The notes under the pieces: generated by a model | What the model saw: the letters and a program-made list of their open reading frames with translations, nothing else | The model's database searches: none | What the model was told of the DNA's origin: nothing | Part shown: positions 26,451 to 37,467 of the stretch, piece after piece | How the letters are laid out: each line of letters begins with the position of its first letter | How positions within the stretch are numbered: position 1 is the stretch's first letter | Assembly (NCBI RefSeq): GCF_025751495.1 | Contig: NZ_JAOWKZ010000002.1 | Span: 124,001 to 188,000 of the forward strand | From: Albidovulum litorale | GTDB taxonomy: Bacteria; Pseudomonadota; Alphaproteobacteria; Rhodobacterales; Rhodobacteraceae | Reading direction: 5' to 3' | Length of the DNA: 64,000 nt | Position numbers and translations under genes: made by a program

Positions 26451-27914
26451 ATGGCACAGACCCTTGCGCATCTTACCCCTTCCGATGTTCTGACCCGCGC
26501 GGCCAGCTACGCGCGGGGCTATCGGAGCAGCAAGCACCCGATCAGTCCTTCCGCCTCAGCCGCCGCGCTGAGAGAGCGGTTCTGTCTTCCGCTGACCAAT
26601 GACGGATTTCCCGGCGGGCGCGTGATCGATGAGTTGATCGCGGCAGCCGAACCGGGACTTGTCGGTAATACCGATCCGAACTTCTACGCCTGGGTCATGG
26701 GCGCGTCCGACCCCGTCGGTGTCGCGGCCGACTGGCTCACCTCCGCCTGGGGCCAGAACGCGGCGATCTACCAGTCCTCGCCCGCCGCTGCGACGGCCGA
26801 AGAGGCGGTCGAGGCCTGGCTTCTCGAACTGCTCGACCTGCCGCGCGATAGCTCGGTGGGTTTCGTCAGCGGCGCGACGATGGCGGCCTTCGTCAGTCTG
26901 GCCGCAGCGCGTGGAGAAGTACTGAGACGCTACGGGTACGATATCGATGCAGAAGGCCTTCAGGGCGCGCCGAAGGTACATGTCTTTCTCAGCGACGATG
27001 CCCATGTCACGAACTACGCGGCGTTACGCCAATTAGGCTTCGGCGAGGCCAATTTCCACAGATTGCCGTCGGACGAGGCCGGGCTTATGCGTCCGAAAGA
27101 TCTGGCCGCTTCCATGATCCGCGCCGAGGGGCCAAAAATCATCGTGGCTCAGGCCGGACACATCAATTCGGGCGGCTTCGAGCCCTTGGCCGAGATTGCA
27201 GAACTTGCGCGGTCGCATCATGCATGGATGCATGTCGACGGTGCATTCGGGCTCTGGGCGCGGGCCTCGGTCACGCGTAAGGATCTGGCAACGGGGGCGG
27301 AGCTTGCCGACAGCTGGTCGGTCGACGGTCATAAGTGGCTGCAACTGCCCTACGAATCCGGTTTTGCTATCGTCCGGAACAGGAAAGCCCATCAGCGTGC
27401 CATGCAGAAAACCGCAGGTTATCTCAACACGGACGAGGAAGACGGTCGTAACCCGTCTGCATACACCCCTGGCCTGTCTCGACGAGCCCAAGGTTTCGCC
27501 GCCTGGGCGGTTCTGCGCCGCCTCGGCCGCAACGGCGTTGCCGGTTTGGTCGACCGCCATTGCGGGGCGGCGACCGTCCTGGCAGAACGCCTTGGTCGGA
27601 TCGGCGGGCTTTCGGTGCTGAACCGCGTTGATCTCAACCAGATCATCGTCGGCTGCCACGACCGGAACAACGAGCACTGGAAAATCGCGGCACTGGCCGA
27701 CGGGTTGAACGCCGAACAACATTTCTTTGTGCGAACGGCATCGTGGCAAGGGCGTACCGTCCTCCGCCTGTCGATTATTTCGCAGGATGTCGATTTCAAT
27801 CATGCGGAAATGCTCGCTGAAGCAATTGAGGAGCTTTGGCCTGCAATTGACGCGGCGGACGAGCGGGCAGCGGCATCGCCGAGCGATCTATGGAGGCTAC
27901 AGTCGATCTCGTAG
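26451..27914 (+). CDS. Group II PLP-dependent amino acid decarboxylase family protein
   Basis: The 487-residue fold-type I PLP enzyme resembles the aromatic-L-amino-acid/glutamate decarboxylase group. The cofactor lysine is K295 in SVDGHKWLQLPY, HVDGAFGLW carries the PLP-pyridine aspartate, and the N-terminal third has the NFYAWVMGASDPVGVAADWL substrate-side region. The substrate is unknown. Its place after a CysK-like enzyme suggests it could decarboxylate a beta-substituted alanine to an ethylamine, which is inference. The start at 26451 has GGAG 7 bases upstream; the frame is open much further up without homology. It is the last gene of the series. Confidence 0.82.
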   Translation: MAQTLAHLTPSDVLTRAASYARGYRSSKHPISPSASAAALRERFCLPLTNDGFPGGRVIDELIAAAEPGLVGNTDPNFYAWVMGASDPVGVAADWLTSAWGQNAAIYQSSPAAATAEEAVEAWLLELLDLPRDSSVGFVSGATMAAFVSLAAARGEVLRRYGYDIDAEGLQGAPKVHVFLSDDAHVTNYAALRQLGFGEANFHRLPSDEAGLMRPKDLAASMIRAEGPKIIVAQAGHINSGGFEPLAEIAELARSHHAWMHVDGAFGLWARASVTRKDLATGAELADSWSVDGHKWLQLPYESGFAIVRNRKAHQRAMQKTAGYLNTDEEDGRNPSAYTPGLSRRAQGFAAWAVLRRLGRNGVAGLVDRHCGAATVLAERLGRIGGLSVLNRVDLNQIIVGCHDRNNEHWKIAALADGLNAEQHFFVRTASWQGRTVLRLSIISQDVDFNHAEMLAEAIEELWPAIDAADERAAASPSDLWRLQSIS

Positions 27915-28151
27915 CCGGCGTGTCACGCCAATCGTTGGGTTACGAACAACGGGCGGAACCATCGGTTCACGCTCACGATCGAGCAGACGTTTTGTATGAT
28001 GCTGTGAGACGACGCTGTCCGGCGATTCAGACAATACTGTCCAACCCGATCATTCGAAGCTACAACATGGTTGCAACGGTATGTATGCGAATACGGTCTT
28101 CTAGCGACACCGGATGACGATGCCGTTTAGCTGTAAGTCAATGGACTTGGA

Positions 28152-29045
28152 ATGGCATTCACCCTCAGACAGCTTCAGTTCTTCGTTGCTGCGGCCGAAC
28201 ATGGCAGCGTGTCCGGGGCCGCCAAAGCTCTGGCCATATCGCAGTCCTCGGTCACCGAGGCGATCAAGGCATTGGAAGCCGATCTCGGGATCACGCTTTT
28301 TGAACGCCGCGCACGCGGGATCGCCATCACCAATGCCGGCCACCAGTTTTTGCGTCACGCCCGGAAGATCCGGGACGACGTGTCGGACGCCCGCCGCGCC
28401 TTCCAGATCGAGGTGGCCGAGCGTACGGGGGAGTTGAGGCTCGGGGTTACCTCGCTCGTTGCAGGCTATGGGCTGGCCGAGACCCTGTCGCGGTTCCGTC
28501 GGACCTTTCCGGCAGTGCACATAACCGCCATCGAGGATTCCGGTGAGTATCTCGAACACCTGCTGATCGGCGGCGAGATAGACGTGGCCTTCCTTCTGGT
28601 CTCGAACCTGCACAACCGTCACGCCTTTCAGGTCGAAAGCATCGCGGCTTCGGCCATGCGGCTCTGGCTACCGCTTGGCCATCCACTGGCTGCAAAGGAA
28701 GCCATTGAACTTGACGAGGTCGCCCGCGAACCGCTGATCATGCTGTCGCTGGAGGAGATCGAGGAAAGCACCGAACGGCTCATGGCCTCGCTCGGGGCCC
28801 GGCCAGAGGTTGCGTTCCGCACCCGGTCGGTGGAAGCCGTGCGCAGCCTTGTCGCGACCGGCGTCGGGCTCGCCATTCTGCCCGACCTCATCTACCGGCC
28901 ATGGTCGCTGGAAGGCGACCGGATCGAGATCAGGGATGTCTCGGGCGATCTGCCCACGGTGCAGGTCGGCATGGCCTGGCGGCGCGGTGCCCCCCTGTCG
29001 GAAATTACCCGCGATTTCGTACGGCTGGCGCAAAGCTCGTTCTGA
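28152..29045 (+). CDS. LysR family transcriptional regulator
   Basis: The 297-residue regulator has the LysR N-terminal helix-turn-helix (MAFTLRQLQFFVAAAEHGSVSGAAKALAISQSSVTEAIKALE, residues 1-42, quoted as its parts) and a typical periplasmic-binding-like effector domain. It lies 149 bases upstream of the ydcSTUV-patD-like operon on the same strand, and so probably controls it, although LysR genes are more often divergent from their targets. The decarboxylase gene upstream ends 237 bases earlier, in a gap with no gene. Confidence 0.9.
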   Translation: MAFTLRQLQFFVAAAEHGSVSGAAKALAISQSSVTEAIKALEADLGITLFERRARGIAITNAGHQFLRHARKIRDDVSDARRAFQIEVAERTGELRLGVTSLVAGYGLAETLSRFRRTFPAVHITAIEDSGEYLEHLLIGGEIDVAFLLVSNLHNRHAFQVESIAASAMRLWLPLGHPLAAKEAIELDEVAREPLIMLSLEEIEESTERLMASLGARPEVAFRTRSVEAVRSLVATGVGLAILPDLIYRPWSLEGDRIEIRDVSGDLPTVQVGMAWRRGAPLSEITRDFVRLAQSSF

Positions 29046-29066
29046 CCTAGGCCACTGCGCCAAAGA

Positions 29067-29083
29067 TATCGGTAAAACCGATA
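29067..29083. promoter_or_regulatory. Perfect inverted repeat before the ydcS-like gene
   Basis: TATCGGT - AAA - ACCGATA is a perfect 7-bp inverted repeat, 21 bases after the LysR stop and about 110 bases before the binding-protein gene. It may be an operator for the LysR protein or another regulator, or a short hairpin ending the lysR transcript. Confidence 0.4.
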
Positions 29084-29194
29084 ACACTCTTCTGAATTTT
29101 GAGTTTGCGAAAATCGCGTAGGAGGGCAGACTTCGCCCAATCCGCGAAGACGGAAAATCCGCGCGCGTTAACACAGCAATCAGGGAGAAATGGG

Positions 29195-30355
29195 ATGTCC
29201 GCACGCTTTCTTGTGACCGCGAGTGCTGCTGCGCTGATCGCGGCGCAGCCTGTTCTGGCGCAGATGGCGACCGAGATCGGCGCCGGCGAGGGTCAGGTCG
29301 ATATCGTCGCTTGGCCGGGCTACATCGAGCGCGGCGAAACCGACGCCGCCTTCGACTGGGTCACGAAGTTCGAGGAAGCCTCGGGCTGCAAGGTCAACGT
29401 CAAGACCGCCAACACCTCGGACGAGATGGTGGCGCTGATGAACGAGGGCGGCTTCGACCTCGTCACCGCCTCGGGCGACGCCTCCCTGCGCCTGATCGCC
29501 GGCAAGCGGGTACAGCCGGTCAACGTGGATCTGATCCCCTCCTGGGCCTCGGTCGACGACCGGCTGAAAGACGCGCCGTGGCACACGGTCGATGGCACCC
29601 ATTACGGCACGCCCTACATGTGGGGTCCGAACGTGCTGATGTACAACAAGGACGCCTTCGGCGACACACCGCCAACATCATGGAACGTCGTCTTCGAGGA
29701 AATGACCCTGCCCGACGGCCAGTCGAACAAGGGCCGGGTGCAGGCCTATGACGGGCCGATCCACATTGCCGACGCGGCGCAATACCTGATGGCGCACAAG
29801 CCCGAGCTTGGCATCACCTCGCCCTACGAGCTGAACGAGGACCAGTACAAGGCGGCGCTCGACCTTCTACGCGGGCAGCGGGAACTGGTGAACCGTTACT
29901 GGCATGACGCCTTCATCCAGATGGACGATTTCAAGAACGAGGGTGTCGTGGCCTCCGGCTCCTGGCCGTTCCAGGTCAATATCCTGCAAAGCGAAGGTCA
30001 ACCCATCGCCTCGGTCGTACCCGAGGAAGGGGCCACCGGCTGGGCCGACACGACGATGATGCATGTCGATGCCGCCCATCCGAACTGCTCTTACATGTGG
30101 ATGGAACATTCGCTGGCCTCGAACCTGCAATCCGACCTTTCGGTCTGGTTCGGTGCGGTGCCCTCCGTGCCCGCCGCCTGCTCCGACGGTCGCGGCATGC
30201 AGAACCAGGAAGGCTGCGACGCCAATGGTCTCGCCGATTTCGAAAAGATCCGCTTCTGGACCACGCCGGTGTCGAACTGCTCGCAGGGCGAAGGGGCCTG
30301 TGTGCCCTATTACCGCTGGGTCTCTGACTATATCGGCGTGATCGGCGGACGCTGA
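29195..30355 (+). CDS. ydcS: ABC transporter periplasmic binding protein, spermidine/putrescine type (YdcS-like)
   Basis: The 386-residue secreted protein has a signal peptide ending near LIAAQPVLAQ (residue 23) and the polyamine/iron-type (PotD/PotF fold) binding domain: GQVDIVAWPGYIE, FDLVTASGDASLRLI, YMWGPNVLMYNKDAF. Together with the next four genes it repeats the E. coli ydcSTUV-patD order, and YdcS is of similar length (381). The probable ligand is putrescine or a related amine, by analogy. The start at 29195 follows CAGGGAGAAATGGG and gives the signal peptide. Confidence 0.85.
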   Translation: MSARFLVTASAAALIAAQPVLAQMATEIGAGEGQVDIVAWPGYIERGETDAAFDWVTKFEEASGCKVNVKTANTSDEMVALMNEGGFDLVTASGDASLRLIAGKRVQPVNVDLIPSWASVDDRLKDAPWHTVDGTHYGTPYMWGPNVLMYNKDAFGDTPPTSWNVVFEEMTLPDGQSNKGRVQAYDGPIHIADAAQYLMAHKPELGITSPYELNEDQYKAALDLLRGQRELVNRYWHDAFIQMDDFKNEGVVASGSWPFQVNILQSEGQPIASVVPEEGATGWADTTMMHVDAAHPNCSYMWMEHSLASNLQSDLSVWFGAVPSVPAACSDGRGMQNQEGCDANGLADFEKIRFWTTPVSNCSQGEGACVPYYRWVSDYIGVIGGR

Positions 30356-30363
30356 ACCCTGAC

Positions 30364-30381
30364 CGGGGCCTAGCGGCCCCG
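30364..30381 (+). terminator. Hairpin after the ydcS-like gene
   Basis: CGGGGCC - TAGC - GGCCCCG forms a 7-bp hairpin 8 bases after the stop codon, with no U-tract. Hairpins like this behind binding-protein genes commonly protect the upstream mRNA and reduce read-through, giving more binding protein than membrane components. Confidence 0.5.
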
Positions 30382-30450
30382 ACCTCCACACGGCGAGGGG
30401 AAGTGTGGCACGGAACGCCACCACTCAACCCGCATTTACCCTTCGCGTCT

Positions 30451-30473
30451 CCCTCCCCCGCTACGGGGGAGGG
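30451..30473. repeat. Second, 10-bp hairpin in the ydcS-ydcT spacer
   Basis: CCCTCCCCCG - CTA - CGGGGGAGGG is a perfect 10-bp inverted repeat, 40 bases before the ATPase gene. It looks like a dispersed GC-rich palindromic element and, like the preceding hairpin, may modulate expression within the operon. Confidence 0.5.
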
Positions 30474-30513
30474 GCGCGGTGGAGAACGTCGCCCCTGCAT
30501 CCCGGAATAGCCA

Positions 30514-31506
30514 ATGTCCTACGCCGTAGAATTCGACCACGTCTCGCGCCATTTCGGCACGGTTCGCGCCGTGGACGATGTCTCCATCGCTATCGAGGAA
30601 GGCGGGTTCTTCGCCATGCTCGGCCCGTCCGGCTCTGGCAAAACCACCTGCCTGCGGCTGATTTCGGGCTTTGAGCGACCCACGGCGGGCCATGTCCGGA
30701 TCTTCGGCGAAACCTCGGAAGACCTGCCCCCGAACCGCCGCCCGGTGAACACGGTTTTTCAGGACTACGCGCTTTTTCCGCATCTGAGCGTGCGCGACAA
30801 CGTGGCCTACGGGCTGATGGTTCAGGGCATCGACAAACGAACGCGCCACGCCCGCGCGGAAGAGATGCTCGCACTCGTCAAGCTTGACAGCTACGGAGAC
30901 CGCAAGCCTGCGCAGCTTTCGGGCGGGCAACGCCAGCGGGTGGCGCTCGCCCGCGCGCTGGTGAACCATCCGCGCGTCCTTCTGCTCGACGAACCTCTCG
31001 GCGCGCTCGATCTGAAACTGCGCGAGGCGATGCAGGACGAGCTGAAGGCGCTGCAACGGCAGCTCGGCATCACCTTTGTTTTCGTCACCCATGATCAGGG
31101 CGAAGCCCTGTCGATGGCTGACCGCGTCGCCGTCTTCAACGATGGCCGCATCGTGCAGGAAGGCAGCCCCGAAGACATCTACCAGCGCCCCCGCACCCGA
31201 TTTGTCGCGGATTTCGTGGGCTCGGCCAATGTCCTCTCGCCCGCGCTCAGCCGCCGGGCAGGCGGAATTGAATCGTGGCATAGTCTCAGAGCCGAGGCGA
31301 TGGAAACCGTTGCCACGGACTCGGGCCGGATTTCGGGAACCGTCATCACAGTGCGCTACCTCGGGGCCGTCAAGCGGGTCACAGTGGATGTGGGTGGCGA
31401 CGAACTCACCGTGGCCATTCCCGCCGGTCAGGATGCCCCTGCCGAAGGCGCGGCCGTGGGACTGAACTGGACCGCCACCGCCATGCACCGGATGGAGGAG
31501 GAGTGA
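30514..31506 (+). CDS. ydcT: ABC transporter ATP-binding protein (PotA/YdcT-like)
   Basis: The 330-residue ATPase has Walker A GPSGSGKTT (residues 37-45), the signature LSGGQ (135-139) and Walker B LLLDEPLGALD. A C-terminal TOBE-like extension of about 90 residues is seen in PotA and other importers of the spermidine/putrescine class. It energises the two permeases that follow. The stop codon overlaps the permease start (TGATG). Confidence 0.92.
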   Translation: MSYAVEFDHVSRHFGTVRAVDDVSIAIEEGGFFAMLGPSGSGKTTCLRLISGFERPTAGHVRIFGETSEDLPPNRRPVNTVFQDYALFPHLSVRDNVAYGLMVQGIDKRTRHARAEEMLALVKLDSYGDRKPAQLSGGQRQRVALARALVNHPRVLLLDEPLGALDLKLREAMQDELKALQRQLGITFVFVTHDQGEALSMADRVAVFNDGRIVQEGSPEDIYQRPRTRFVADFVGSANVLSPALSRRAGGIESWHSLRAEAMETVATDSGRISGTVITVRYLGAVKRVTVDVGGDELTVAIPAGQDAPAEGAAVGLNWTATAMHRMEEE

Positions 31507-32432
31507 TGGAGGCGGTCCGTCCCGGCATCGCGCAGGGCCTGTCGGACCTCTTCTGGAGGCGGCCAAAGGTCCTGCTTGCGGTCCTTCTGATCCCGCCGCT
31601 TCTCTGGCTTGGCGTGATCTATATAGGCTCGCTCGCAGCACTTCTGGTCCAGAGCTTCTTTTCCATCGACGAGTTCTCGGGCCTCATCAATTACGAATTT
31701 ACGTTGAAGACCTATGCCGAACTGCTGCGGCCAGCGAATTTCGACATCATCCTGCGCACGACGCTGATGGCCGCCTCAGTCACCGTGGCCGCAGCGATCA
31801 TCGCTTTCCCCATCGCGTACTACGCCGCCCGCTTCGCCAAGGGGCATATGAAGGCGCTCTTCTACCTCGGCGTCATGCTGCCTCTGTGGTCGAGCTATCT
31901 GGTCAAGGTCTATGCCTGGAAACTGATCCTCGCCAAAGAGGGTATCCTGACCTGGGCCGTGGACGGGGTAGGCGCAAGCGCCGCTCTGAACGCCATCCTC
32001 GCCCTGCCGGTGATCGGTGGGGGTTCGCTTTCGGTCAGCTATATCGGCACGTTCCTCGTCTTCCTCTATGTCTGGCTGCCCTTCATGATCCTGCCGGTTC
32101 AGGCCGCACTGGAACGGGTGCCCGCGAACCTCCTTGAGGCGTCGAACGACCTTGGCGCGCGCCCGGGCCAGACCTTGCGGCATGTCATCCTGCCCCTTGC
32201 AATGCCGGGGATCATCGCGGGGTCGATCTTCACCTTCTCGCTGACCTTGGGCGACTACATCATTCCCCAGATCGTCGGCTCCTCACGTCTCTTCATCGGA
32301 CAGGCGGTCTATGCCCATCAGGGCACCGCCGGGAATATCCCGCTGGCGGCCGCCTTCGCGGTCGTGCCAATCGTGATCATGGGACTCTACCTCTGGATGG
32401 CCAAACGGCAGGGGGCGTTCGATGCACTCTGA
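31506..32432 (+). CDS. ydcU: ABC transporter permease (PotB/YdcU-like)
   Basis: The 308-residue integral membrane protein has six predicted helices and the EAA loop ([29 protein letters not shown], about residues 208-236, quoted in parts) that contacts the ATPase. The ATG at 31506 shares a base with the ydcT stop; a GTG one codon earlier is possible. The next permease gene overlaps by 11 bases, showing tight coupling. Confidence 0.9.
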   Translation: MEAVRPGIAQGLSDLFWRRPKVLLAVLLIPPLLWLGVIYIGSLAALLVQSFFSIDEFSGLINYEFTLKTYAELLRPANFDIILRTTLMAASVTVAAAIIAFPIAYYAARFAKGHMKALFYLGVMLPLWSSYLVKVYAWKLILAKEGILTWAVDGVGASAALNAILALPVIGGGSLSVSYIGTFLVFLYVWLPFMILPVQAALERVPANLLEASNDLGARPGQTLRHVILPLAMPGIIAGSIFTFSLTLGDYIIPQIVGSSRLFIGQAVYAHQGTAGNIPLAAAFAVVPIVIMGLYLWMAKRQGAFDAL

Positions 32433-33228
32433 CCGCGCGCCCATAGCACTGAAGATCGCCGCCTTCGCGGGCCTCGCCTTCCTGCATCTGCCGCTTCTTC
32501 TGATCTTCGTCTATGCCTTCACGACCGAGGACCGCTCCTACCAATGGCCGCCCCCCGGCCTGACGCTGAAGTGGTTCGCGGTTACCTGGAACCGGCCCGA
32601 TGTCTGGGCGGCGCTGGGACTGTCGCTGAAGGTCGCCGCGATTTCGACCCTTGTCGCGATGGTGCTCGGCACGCTCTGCGCCGCCGCCGTCAGCCGCGCG
32701 AAGTTCTTCGGGCGCGAGGCGGTGTCGCTTCTGGTGATCCTACCCATCGCGCTGCCCGGCATCATCACCGGTATCTCGCTCCGCTCCGCCTTCAGTCTCG
32801 GCGAGATTCCGTTCTCCACGCTCACAATCGTCCTCGGCCATGCCACTTTCTGCATCGTCGTCGTCTATAACAATGCCGTGGCGCGGTTCCGGCGGCTCTC
32901 GGGCTCGCTGATCGAGGCGTCGGCCGATCTCGGCGCGAACGGGTTTCAGACCTTCCGGCATGTGATCCTGCCGAATATCTCGACCGCGCTTCTGGCGGGC
33001 GGGATGCTGGCCTTCGCGCTTTCCTTCGACGAGGTGATCGTGACGACCTTCACCGCCGGTCAGCAGCAGACCCTGCCGATCTGGATGCTGGAGGAACTCG
33101 TCCGGCCCCGCCAGCGGCCCGTGACCAACGTCGTGGCGATGGTCGTCGTTCTTGTGACTTTCCTGCCCATTCTGGGCGCCTATTACCTGACCCGCGGCGG
33201 CACCGACACCGCCGGGGGCGGCAAATGA
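32422..33228 (+). CDS. ydcV: ABC transporter permease (PotC/YdcV-like)
   Basis: The 268-residue second permease has about six helices and an EAA loop ([22 protein letters not shown]). Its length is close to E. coli YdcV (264). With YdcS, T and U it forms the importer. The aldehyde dehydrogenase gene follows after 22 bases, linking uptake to catabolism. Confidence 0.9.
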   Translation: MHSDRAPIALKIAAFAGLAFLHLPLLLIFVYAFTTEDRSYQWPPPGLTLKWFAVTWNRPDVWAALGLSLKVAAISTLVAMVLGTLCAAAVSRAKFFGREAVSLLVILPIALPGIITGISLRSAFSLGEIPFSTLTIVLGHATFCIVVVYNNAVARFRRLSGSLIEASADLGANGFQTFRHVILPNISTALLAGGMLAFALSFDEVIVTTFTAGQQQTLPIWMLEELVRPRQRPVTNVVAMVVVLVTFLPILGAYYLTRGGTDTAGGGK

Positions 33229-33250
33229 TCCGACCTGCGAGGTAACTGAA

Positions 33251-34675
33251 ATGGACACTGAATTCCTGATCAACGGCACGTTCACCGGCGGCATGGGTAC
33301 CGCCGAGGCGATTTTGAACCCGCGCACGGGCGAGACGATCCTCGACCTGCCGGAAGCCTCCGCCGAACAGGTGGAGGCGGCAGTGGCAGCCGCGAACGAG
33401 GCCTTCGACGGCTGGTCACGCACCACGCCCGCCGAACGCTCTGCAGCGCTTCTCAGGATCGCCGACCGGATCGAGGCCGACGCCGAGGCCTTTGGCGCAC
33501 TGGAAGCGCTGAACTGCGGCAAGCCGATCAATGCCGCCATCGGCGACGAGGTTCCCGCCATCGTCGACACCTACCGCTACTTCGCAGGCGCAGTGCGCAA
33601 CATGCACGGGCCCCTGGCGGGCGAATACATGGAGGGCTTCACATCGATGATCCGCCGCGACCCGGTCGGCGTGATCGCCTCGGTCGCACCGTGGAACTAT
33701 CCGGCGATGATGATGGCGTGGAAGCTGGCACCGGCGCTGGCGGGTGGAAATACCGTGGTCTTCAAACCCTCCGAACAGACCCCGCTGACGGCGCTGAAAC
33801 TGGCGCGGATCCTCGCCGAGGAACTCCCGAAGGGCGTGGTCAACGTCATCACCGGGCGGGGCGAGACGGTGGGCAATGCGCTCGTGACACATCCCGGCAT
33901 CGACATGATCTCGCTGACGGGCGATGTGGCGACGGGCAAGAAGATGCTTCAGGCCGCGTCGAAGTCGGTCAAGCGCACGCATCTGGAACTCGGCGGCAAG
34001 GCCCCGGTCATCGTCTTCGACGATGCGGATATCGCCGAAGTGGTCGAGGGCATCCGCGCCTTCGGCTATTACAATGCGGGGCAGGACTGCACCGCCGCCT
34101 GCCGAATCTACGCATCCGAAAAGACCTATGAGAATCTCGTCGCCGATCTGACCTCCGCCGTCAGCGGCATCGCCTTCGCGCAGGACGACGACACCACGAA
34201 CGAGATCGGCCCCCTCATCTCGGCCCGCCAGCGCGACCGGGTGGCAAGTTTCGTCGAACGCGCCCGCGAACAGAAGCATATTGAAGTCACCACGGGCGGG
34301 CGGACGCATGGCGACAACGGCTTTTACTATACGCCGACGGTGATCGCAGGGGCGCGTCAGGAAGACGAGATTGTCCAGCGCGAGGTCTTCGGGCCGGTCG
34401 TTTCGGTCACGCCGTTCAAGGAGGTCGATCAGGCGGTGCAATGGGCCAATGACAGCGACTACGGCCTCGCCTCGTCGGTCTGGACCAAGGATATCGGCCG
34501 CGCCATGTCCACCGCTGCGCGGCTGCGCTACGGCTGCACCTGGGTGAACACGCATTTCATGCTGGTGAACGAGATGCCGCATGGCGGGCTCAAAAGCTCG
34601 GGCTACGGCAAGGATATGTCGATGTACGCTTTGGAAGACTACACGGCTGTCCGACACGTCATGGTCAGGCACTAG
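33251..34675 (+). CDS. patD: NAD-dependent aldehyde dehydrogenase, gamma-aminobutyraldehyde dehydrogenase-like
   Basis: The 474-residue aldehyde dehydrogenase has the catalytic cysteine C280 in [11 protein letters not shown], the general-base glutamate in LELGGKAP, and the cofactor loop [13 protein letters not shown]. Its length equals E. coli PatD (YdcW, 474), and it occupies the same place behind ydcSTUV. PatD oxidises 4-aminobutanal to GABA in putrescine breakdown. A betaine aldehyde or other amino-aldehyde substrate cannot be excluded. It ends the operon before a terminator hairpin. Confidence 0.85.
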   Translation: MDTEFLINGTFTGGMGTAEAILNPRTGETILDLPEASAEQVEAAVAAANEAFDGWSRTTPAERSAALLRIADRIEADAEAFGALEALNCGKPINAAIGDEVPAIVDTYRYFAGAVRNMHGPLAGEYMEGFTSMIRRDPVGVIASVAPWNYPAMMMAWKLAPALAGGNTVVFKPSEQTPLTALKLARILAEELPKGVVNVITGRGETVGNALVTHPGIDMISLTGDVATGKKMLQAASKSVKRTHLELGGKAPVIVFDDADIAEVVEGIRAFGYYNAGQDCTAACRIYASEKTYENLVADLTSAVSGIAFAQDDDTTNEIGPLISARQRDRVASFVERAREQKHIEVTTGGRTHGDNGFYYTPTVIAGARQEDEIVQREVFGPVVSVTPFKEVDQAVQWANDSDYGLASSVWTKDIGRAMSTAARLRYGCTWVNTHFMLVNEMPHGGLKSSGYGKDMSMYALEDYTAVRHVMVRH

Positions 34676-34721
34676 GTTTCGCCGAAGAGCCGGTCACAGA
34701 GATCGAGCTTAATTCGAGGCA

Positions 34722-34743
34722 GGATGCGCCCGAGGGCGCATCC
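34722..34743. terminator. Bidirectional terminator between convergent aldehyde dehydrogenase genes
   Basis: GGATGCGCC - CGAG - GGCGCATCC is a perfect 9-bp hairpin in the 89-base gap between two convergent genes, where it could serve both. T-runs are weak on both sides. Confidence 0.65.
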
Positions 34744-34764
34744 CGTTCATGCTTGACGAAGACC

Positions 34765-36285
<1,521 letters not shown>

Positions 36286-36385
36286 GTTATCTCCTCCTTG
36301 AACCGGGTCCTCAGCCCGGATGGAGGAGGTATTGTGGATTGGCGTCGGTCTGTCAGTCGGGGAGCTTGAGCCGGCAACAACCTTC

Positions 36386-36403
36386 TGTCTCAGATCTGAG
36401 ACA
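36386..36403. promoter_or_regulatory. Perfect 18-bp palindrome upstream of the aldehyde dehydrogenase gene
   Basis: TGTCTCAGATCTGAGACA is identical to its reverse complement and lies about 100 bases upstream of the aldehyde dehydrogenase start, just after the end of the AcoR-like regulator gene. Size and symmetry fit a binding site for a dimer with a Fis-type helix-turn-helix. It is the strongest candidate operator in the window. Confidence 0.7.
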
Positions 36404-36413
36404 GGTTGTCGGG

Positions 36414-37340
36414 TCAATCCGCAATGCCAAGCCGTCTCATGCGACGATAAAGCGTCGCGCGACCGACGCCAAGCGCGCGCGCAGCCTCCGAGACATTGCC
36501 GTCGGCGCGCACGAGTGCGCGCATCACAGCGGCCCGTTCGGCCTTTTCGAAACCCGAGGGACCGTCGTCGCGGCCAAGGAGATCAGAGGCCGGGCGCGGC
36601 CGTAGTCGGCCTTGCGCTTCCAATCCAAATACGCGGCGTGCACCCCGTGTCGCGCCGATGACCAGATCGTCGCTGTCCAGCGCCAGCAAGACGGCAGCAT
36701 CACTATCCCCGCCGTCGGCAACCACGATCCGTGCCTTGGGGAATGACGCCCGGAAGTAGTCGGCTTCGATCGCGCGGGCGGTCTGGGTCACCATCGCGCC
36801 TATCAGGCGGTTGTAGGCCGCCGTCTGATCGGCGCGCGCCGACGAAACATCGAGTGCGGCCAAAAGCCTTCCGTCATCGCCAAAAATCGGCGCGTCCATG
36901 CAGCTCATCCCGATGTTCCGGGCAAGGAAATGTTCGTCCCGATGGATGGTGATCTGACGTTTCTCGGTCAGGCAGGTGCCAATCCCGTTCGTACCCTCGC
37001 TGGCTTCGCTCCAGTCGGCGCCAAGTGCAAGTCCCCAGTCGTCGAAGATCGAGGCATCCGCATTTGTGCAGCGCTGGTCCAGCACGATGCCGCTTTCGTC
37101 GGTGAGAAGCACAGCGCAGCCGGAATTGCCAACTAGGCCGAAAAGATGATCCAGCTTGGGCGCCGCAACCTGCAGGAACCGATCAAGCTGGCCGCGACGC
37201 TCCTCAAGTTCCTGCTCGTCGAGGCGATGAGCGGACTGCACGCGTGCAGGGTCCAGTTGATGATGCTCCATCGACCGACGCCAAGACGCTGCCAGCCCCG
37301 ACCGCGCCGCTGCTGAGCCGGACGTCACAGCGTTGACCAC
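36414..37340 (-). CDS. AcoR-like transcriptional regulator: GAF and Fis-type HTH without AAA+ domain
   Basis: The 308-residue protein resembles the ends of AcoR-type regulators. The N-terminal region has ASWRRS...LDP, then a GAF-like sensor ([12 protein letters not shown]-type segment, [37 protein letters not shown]). The C-terminus is a Fis-type helix-turn-helix ([25 protein letters not shown]). The central sigma-54-activating AAA+ domain (GAFTGA motif) of full AcoR is absent, so it cannot activate sigma-54 in the usual way. The GTG start at 37340 gives the full N-terminus. It probably controls the aldehyde dehydrogenase downstream. Confidence 0.85.
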   Translation of the reverse strand: MVNAVTSGSAAARSGLAASWRRSMEHHQLDPARVQSAHRLDEQELEERRGQLDRFLQVAAPKLDHLFGLVGNSGCAVLLTDESGIVLDQRCTNADASIFDDWGLALGADWSEASEGTNGIGTCLTEKRQITIHRDEHFLARNIGMSCMDAPIFGDDGRLLAALDVSSARADQTAAYNRLIGAMVTQTARAIEADYFRASFPKARIVVADGGDSDAAVLLALDSDDLVIGATRGARRVFGLEAQGRLRPRPASDLLGRDDGPSGFEKAERAAVMRALVRADGNVSEAARALGVGRATLYRRMRRLGIAD

Positions 37341-37467
37341 GGCGTCTATATGCTGCCTTGTTTTCGAGATTTCAGGCCACCTCCAGCTTTACGGTAGCGC
37401 GTCAATGTTCATCTGGCAATTTCGGCGGATTGCAGGGGGAACCGAGCGTCTCGCTTCGCGTGAACTC

